A DNA stretch of 7,890 bases from JABSOG01 sp047617105 (GTDB lineage: Bacteria > Pseudomonadota > Gammaproteobacteria > Enterobacterales > Alteromonadaceae): contig JBLGCB010000326.1 in assembly GCA_047617105.1 (NCBI GenBank), forward strand, positions 1-7,890. The letters are read 5' to 3'. Positions 5,406-7,890 of the stretch are shown here, one piece after another. Every line of letters begins with the position of its first letter. Within the stretch, counting starts at the first letter, position 1. A model generated the notes under the pieces. It saw nothing but the letters and a program-made list of their open reading frames with translations, had not been told where the DNA came from and did not search any database. A program made the position numbers and the translations under genes.

Positions 5406-6738
5406 CTTGGCTATCCCAATCAATATTATCAAAAGAGCCAAAAACAGGCACCGCGCCGTATCTGCCTAATAAATACGCCTTTTCAATCTTGCTGTCATAT
5501 CTAATTTTAAATTTGTTTAGCGAAAATAAAGAAGAACTATCATCTTCCCCCTTCTCGACAAACCAAATTTCATCTCTTCTTAACAGCTCTAAATCTAACA
5601 GGGTTGATTCATGGGTAGTCACAATCAATTGTGCTTTGGATTGATGAGATTGATAAAATAACTCAAAAAATGCTCTGGTTAATTTGGGGTGTAAACTTCT
5701 GTCAAATTCATCAATAACAACCGTATAATCCTCAGCAAATTTGCTGATCAGCGGGATGAAATCCAATAGTCGACGAGTGCCGTCAGATTCATCTTTTAAT
5801 TCAAAAACATCCGTTGTATTTTTACCATGAACCAAACCCAGTTTTCTGACTTTAAGTTCACCATCATCATCTTTATAGACCGTTAAAAATTGCGGATTAT
5901 CTCCCGGCACCTTGATCACAAATTCTTTTTTATTTCTTTTAGACAAATCCTTTTCAATCGTCGCTCTAACCTCCTCAGTCATATGTTTAAAGCGAATATC
6001 AAAATCTTCATCAATAGCATTAATTTTAACCACTCCAGTATCAAATCCACGCAGATATTTTGTAAACATGTTGGTATGGTCTTCATTAATAGAGCTCATA
6101 CCATTAAATATGTCATCGGGATAGATGACCAATAGCTTTTCATCAAACCAATGGTAAATCGAATTCATCACTTGAATATCTACAAGCTCCAAGTCTTTAC
6201 CAGCAATTTCAGCCAAAAATAGCTGGCTTCTTTGGTTTTTCATATCATCTTGATAAATTTCAAAACGCGCTTTAATACTGGGTTTCTTCAACAACTTACC
6301 AAATTCCAGTGTTTCTTTGTTGCGCTGAAACACCAGCTCTGGTTTATTTTTACCAATTTCGTAAAGCCATTCTTCGGTGATGACTTTATCTTTTAAAACG
6401 GCGCTAAATCCATATGAAAAAAATCGATTGTCTATTTCAAGTTCAAAGTCAAAAGAGCTTTGTTGTTTAGAGCTGTGTTCATCCAGTCGAAAATATTTTT
6501 TATGAGTATCAACGTGAGATAACCCGTTAACAATAATTTTTTTGGCGTAATCTAGCGCTTTCACTAAATTGGATTTACCTGACGCATTAGCACCATAGAT
6601 AACAGCTGACTTGAGCAGTTTCACATCAGCAAAGTCCACGACATGTTCTGGTAATACTTCTGTTCTGCCTGCGGTTAAATCAAAACTTTGCTCACCTTTA
6701 AATGACGCAAAATTCTCTATACTGAATCTTTTAAGCAT
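5395..6738 (-). CDS. rloA: RloA/AbiLi-like AAA (SMC/ABC-type) ATPase
   Basis: A 447-residue ATPase of the AAA_15/AAA_21 type found in defence loci. It opens with MLKRFSIENFASFKGEQSF, the usual N-terminal strand of RecF/OLD/SMC-like ATPases. Walker A is GANASGKS (49-56); a long insertion (about 70-300) replaces the coiled coil of true SMC proteins. The signature-like ESDGTRR (317-323) pairs with Walker B VVIDEFD (340-346), followed by the switch TTH (374-376). The tail motif AYLLGRYGAVPVF (421-433 or so) is characteristic of ATPases encoded beside RloB. All nucleotide-binding elements are present, so it should be active. The ATG at 6736-6738, with TGGAT upstream, is preferred to a GTG at 6759. 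By analogy with the AriA-AriB (PARIS) pair, the ATPase may hold and release its partner on phage sensing; that is inference. The gene is AT-richer (spot counts of 35-40% GC) than dcp (about 50%). Confidence 0.88.
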   Translation of the reverse strand: MLKRFSIENFASFKGEQSFDLTAGRTEVLPEHVVDFADVKLLKSAVIYGANASGKSNLVKALDYAKKIIVNGLSHVDTHKKYFRLDEHSSKQQSSFDFELEIDNRFFSYGFSAVLKDKVITEEWLYEIGKNKPELVFQRNKETLEFGKLLKKPSIKARFEIYQDDMKNQRSQLFLAEIAGKDLELVDIQVMNSIYHWFDEKLLVIYPDDIFNGMSSINEDHTNMFTKYLRGFDTGVVKINAIDEDFDIRFKHMTEEVRATIEKDLSKRNKKEFVIKVPGDNPQFLTVYKDDDGELKVRKLGLVHGKNTTDVFELKDESDGTRRLLDFIPLISKFAEDYTVVIDEFDRSLHPKLTRAFFELFYQSHQSKAQLIVTTHESTLLDLELLRRDEIWFVEKGEDDSSSLFSLNKFKIRYDSKIEKAYLLGRYGAVPVFGSFDNIDWDSQDGI

Positions 6739-6782
6739 TTTTTTAATCCAATTTAGCACGTAATTGACGAATTATTCTCTAA

Positions 6783-6811
6783 ACGATACGTTTAACTCAT
6801 TAAATAGTCAA
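6783..6811 (-). promoter_or_regulatory. Sigma-70 type promoter of the rloA-rloB operon
   Basis: On the complement, TTGACT (6806-6811, five of six) and TATCGT (6783-6788, four of six) are separated by an optimal 17 bp. The promoter lies in the 81-bp gap between the argP stop and the rloA ATG. Transcription would start near 6776, giving a leader of about 38 nt to the ATG at 6738. This places rloAB under its own control, not read-through from argP. No clear operator repeat is seen. Confidence 0.55.
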
Positions 6812-6819
6812 TATGAACT

Positions 6820-7710
6820 TCACAACAAAGCCCGCGCACTTTTCACCACATGCTCAGACACTTGTTTATAAATACCACTGACCATCACCCAACAATGCCA
6901 ATATAAAACTTCATTCAGTGATTTGTCGGGTAAAATATTGATCAGCTCTCCCCGCTCTAGTTCATCGGCGATTTGTAATTGCGAAATCAAACAATACGCC
7001 GCCCCCTGTTTGGCCAGTTCGACAAAAGCTTCAGAAGAGCGCACGGTATGACACGGGTAACTGCCCGCCGCTAGGCCAAAATGCTGGTTGATAAAATGGC
7101 TGTGCATATCGTCTTTGGGATCATACGACACCGCCGGTGCTTGGCGTAGGCTCGCGGCATTAATGCCATCGGCAAAATAGCGCTGGACAAATTCCTTGGT
7201 CGCCACCAACACATAATTGAGTTTGCCCAGCTCAAATGATTGGTAACCCGGCAACGCCTTTTGCTGAGCCGTCACCGCTGCATAGGCTTCGCCGGATTTG
7301 AGTTTGTCTATGGTTCTGATTTCGTCGCTAATCAATAAATTCAGCTCAATAGGATAGCTTTTAAGCATCACCGCCATGGCACGTAAAAACCAGGTGGCGA
7401 CACTGTCAGCGTTAACCGCCACCGAAATTTTTACTGCCTGGGTCGGCTCATCGGGCAACAGCTCAGGCAATAGTACACTTTCTAATTGCTGCACTTGTCT
7501 GTAATGAGTCAGCAGCTTTTGACCAATGGCGGTGGGCACTATCGGTTGACCACGAACAATCACCGGGTGAGCAACAAACTCTTCAAGCAATTTGATCCGC
7601 TGAGATACCGCCGATTGTGAAATGCACAAGTGATTGGCCGCTCGCTCAAAACTCTGCTCCTGCATGACCGCGTTTAATGCGTTAAGTAATTTGTAATCGA
7701 ATCTGGCCAT
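6820..7710 (-). CDS. argP: LysR-family regulator ArgP (arginine/lysine-responsive)
   Basis: A cytoplasmic DNA-binding regulator; ArgP (IciA) activates the basic amino-acid exporter ArgO/LysE and some lysine-synthesis genes in response to arginine or lysine. The 296-residue protein matches E. coli ArgP (297) in length and motifs. The winged helix-turn-helix is residues 4-60, with FERAANHLCISQSAVSQRI (21-39) almost identical to ArgP. The linker helix is about 65-90. The effector domain (92-296) carries SVAVNADSVATWFL (96-109), DPKDDMHSHFINQHF (197-211) and VRSSEAFVELAKQG (223-236). ATG at 7708-7710 has AGGA seven bases upstream (7718-7721 on the complement). A possible -35/-10 pair (TTGCAG at 7778-7783, TATTAA at 7757-7762) has only a 15-bp spacer and is weak. 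The usual exporter partner is not in the window. No terminator is seen after the gene. Confidence 0.9.
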   Translation of the reverse strand: MARFDYKLLNALNAVMQEQSFERAANHLCISQSAVSQRIKLLEEFVAHPVIVRGQPIVPTAIGQKLLTHYRQVQQLESVLLPELLPDEPTQAVKISVAVNADSVATWFLRAMAVMLKSYPIELNLLISDEIRTIDKLKSGEAYAAVTAQQKALPGYQSFELGKLNYVLVATKEFVQRYFADGINAASLRQAPAVSYDPKDDMHSHFINQHFGLAAGSYPCHTVRSSEAFVELAKQGAAYCLISQLQIADELERGELINILPDKSLNEVLYWHCWVMVSGIYKQVSEHVVKSARALL

Positions 7711-7783
7711 TTGTCATTCCTCGTGTCAGGTTAATTTTGAGCTTTTTGTGTTGTGTTTAATATGGGTTTGTTTATGACTGCAA

Positions 7784-7862
7784 GGTCACGCGTGGGCACA
7801 AACGCTGTTGTGCTCCTGCACAGCGCCTTCCCCCACATCCATGTGGGTGAAAAAGCGTGACC
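7784..7862. repeat. Nested palindromic element with GGTCACGC ends upstream of argP
   Basis: An outer 8-bp perfect inverted repeat, GGTCACGC (7784-7791) and GCGTGACC (7855-7862), encloses further palindromes. GCACAA/TTGTGC (7796-7813) and CGCTGT/ACAGCG (7803-7825) overlap and exclude each other. CCCACAT/ATGTGGG (7832-7847) forms a 7-bp stem with a 2-nt loop, extendable beyond a C/T mismatch. Together they would fold as a branched structure closed by the outer stem. It is GC-rich amid AT-rich sequence, about 75 bp upstream of argP. This architecture is typical of dispersed REP/ERIC-like repeats or small non-autonomous elements in gammaproteobacteria. No other copy lies in the window. An ArgP operator is a less likely alternative given the internal hairpins. 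Confidence 0.6.
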
Positions 7863-7890
7863 ACCCTACGTACATATTCGAATTTTCATC

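Noticed and set aside
5406..5441. Longer RloB start at a TTG (5441) adding 12 residues
   Set aside because: It lacks a ribosome binding site, lies deep in rloA and adds a hydrophobic lead absent from the family; the ATG at 5405 is better.
6739..6759. GTG start at 6759 for rloA
   Set aside because: The family normally begins at the M-L-K-R-F-S-I-E-N-F strand, which starts at the ATG at 6738 with TGGAT at good spacing.
7786..7875. A 29-codon minus-strand gene starting MYVGWSRFFTHM
   Set aside because: It coincides with the palindromic element and has no ribosome binding site, so it is read as a repeat that happens to be open.
1..7890. CRISPR array, tRNA, rRNA or phage attachment site
   Set aside because: No regularly spaced direct repeats, no cloverleaf-type segment and no rRNA-like sequence were seen in any intergenic stretch.

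Overview
The window reads as the chromosome of a marine-type gammaproteobacterium, most likely order Alteromonadales (Shewanella- or Alteromonas-like). This rests on an ArgP-like LysR regulator with clear E. coli-type motifs, an E. coli-type PurU, an outer-membrane lipoprotein version of an M3 (Dcp-like) peptidase, a two-domain YcgR/PilZ protein, and moderate to low GC. Genus is an inference; no rRNA or tRNA is present to settle it.

Layout, left to right. Positions 1-49 hold only the first 16 codons of a minus-strand gene that leaves the window; they carry a TIR-type N-terminus and a good ribosome binding site. Positions 50-336 are a structured intergenic region: a weak promoter and a small leader hairpin for the TIR gene, a 33-nt near-perfect hairpin, and a 52-nt hairpin with 24-nt arms flanked by an 8-bp direct repeat. 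Next come two housekeeping genes on the minus strand, purU (337-1212) and a dcp-like lipoprotein peptidase (1315-3495), separated by a terminator-like hairpin and a purU promoter. A 356-bp divergent spacer (3496-3851) contains a strong sigma-70 type promoter for the plus-strand PilZ gene (3852-4514).

Between pilZ and argP lies an AT-richer accessory insert on the minus strand: an overlapping two-gene operon of an SMC/ABC-like AAA ATPase (RloA/AbiLi-like, 5395-6738) and an RloB/AbiLii family protein (4722-5405). It has its own good promoter at 6783-6811. A 45-codon remnant of a tetratricopeptide-type protein (4575-4712) lies directly downstream. The ATPase-plus-RloB pair is known from abortive-infection and restriction-linked loci, so a phage-defence role is the best inference. 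With the TIR start at the other end, the window has two independent hints of immune genes among core genes.

The right side holds argP (6820-7710, minus). Beyond it, at 7784-7862, is a nested palindromic element with GGTCACGC/GCGTGACC ends, probably a dispersed repeat. PurU (formate and tetrahydrofolate supply), the peptidase, the c-di-GMP receptor and ArgP show no shared pathway and seem to be separate transcription units. The functional pairing visible in the sequence is RloA with RloB.
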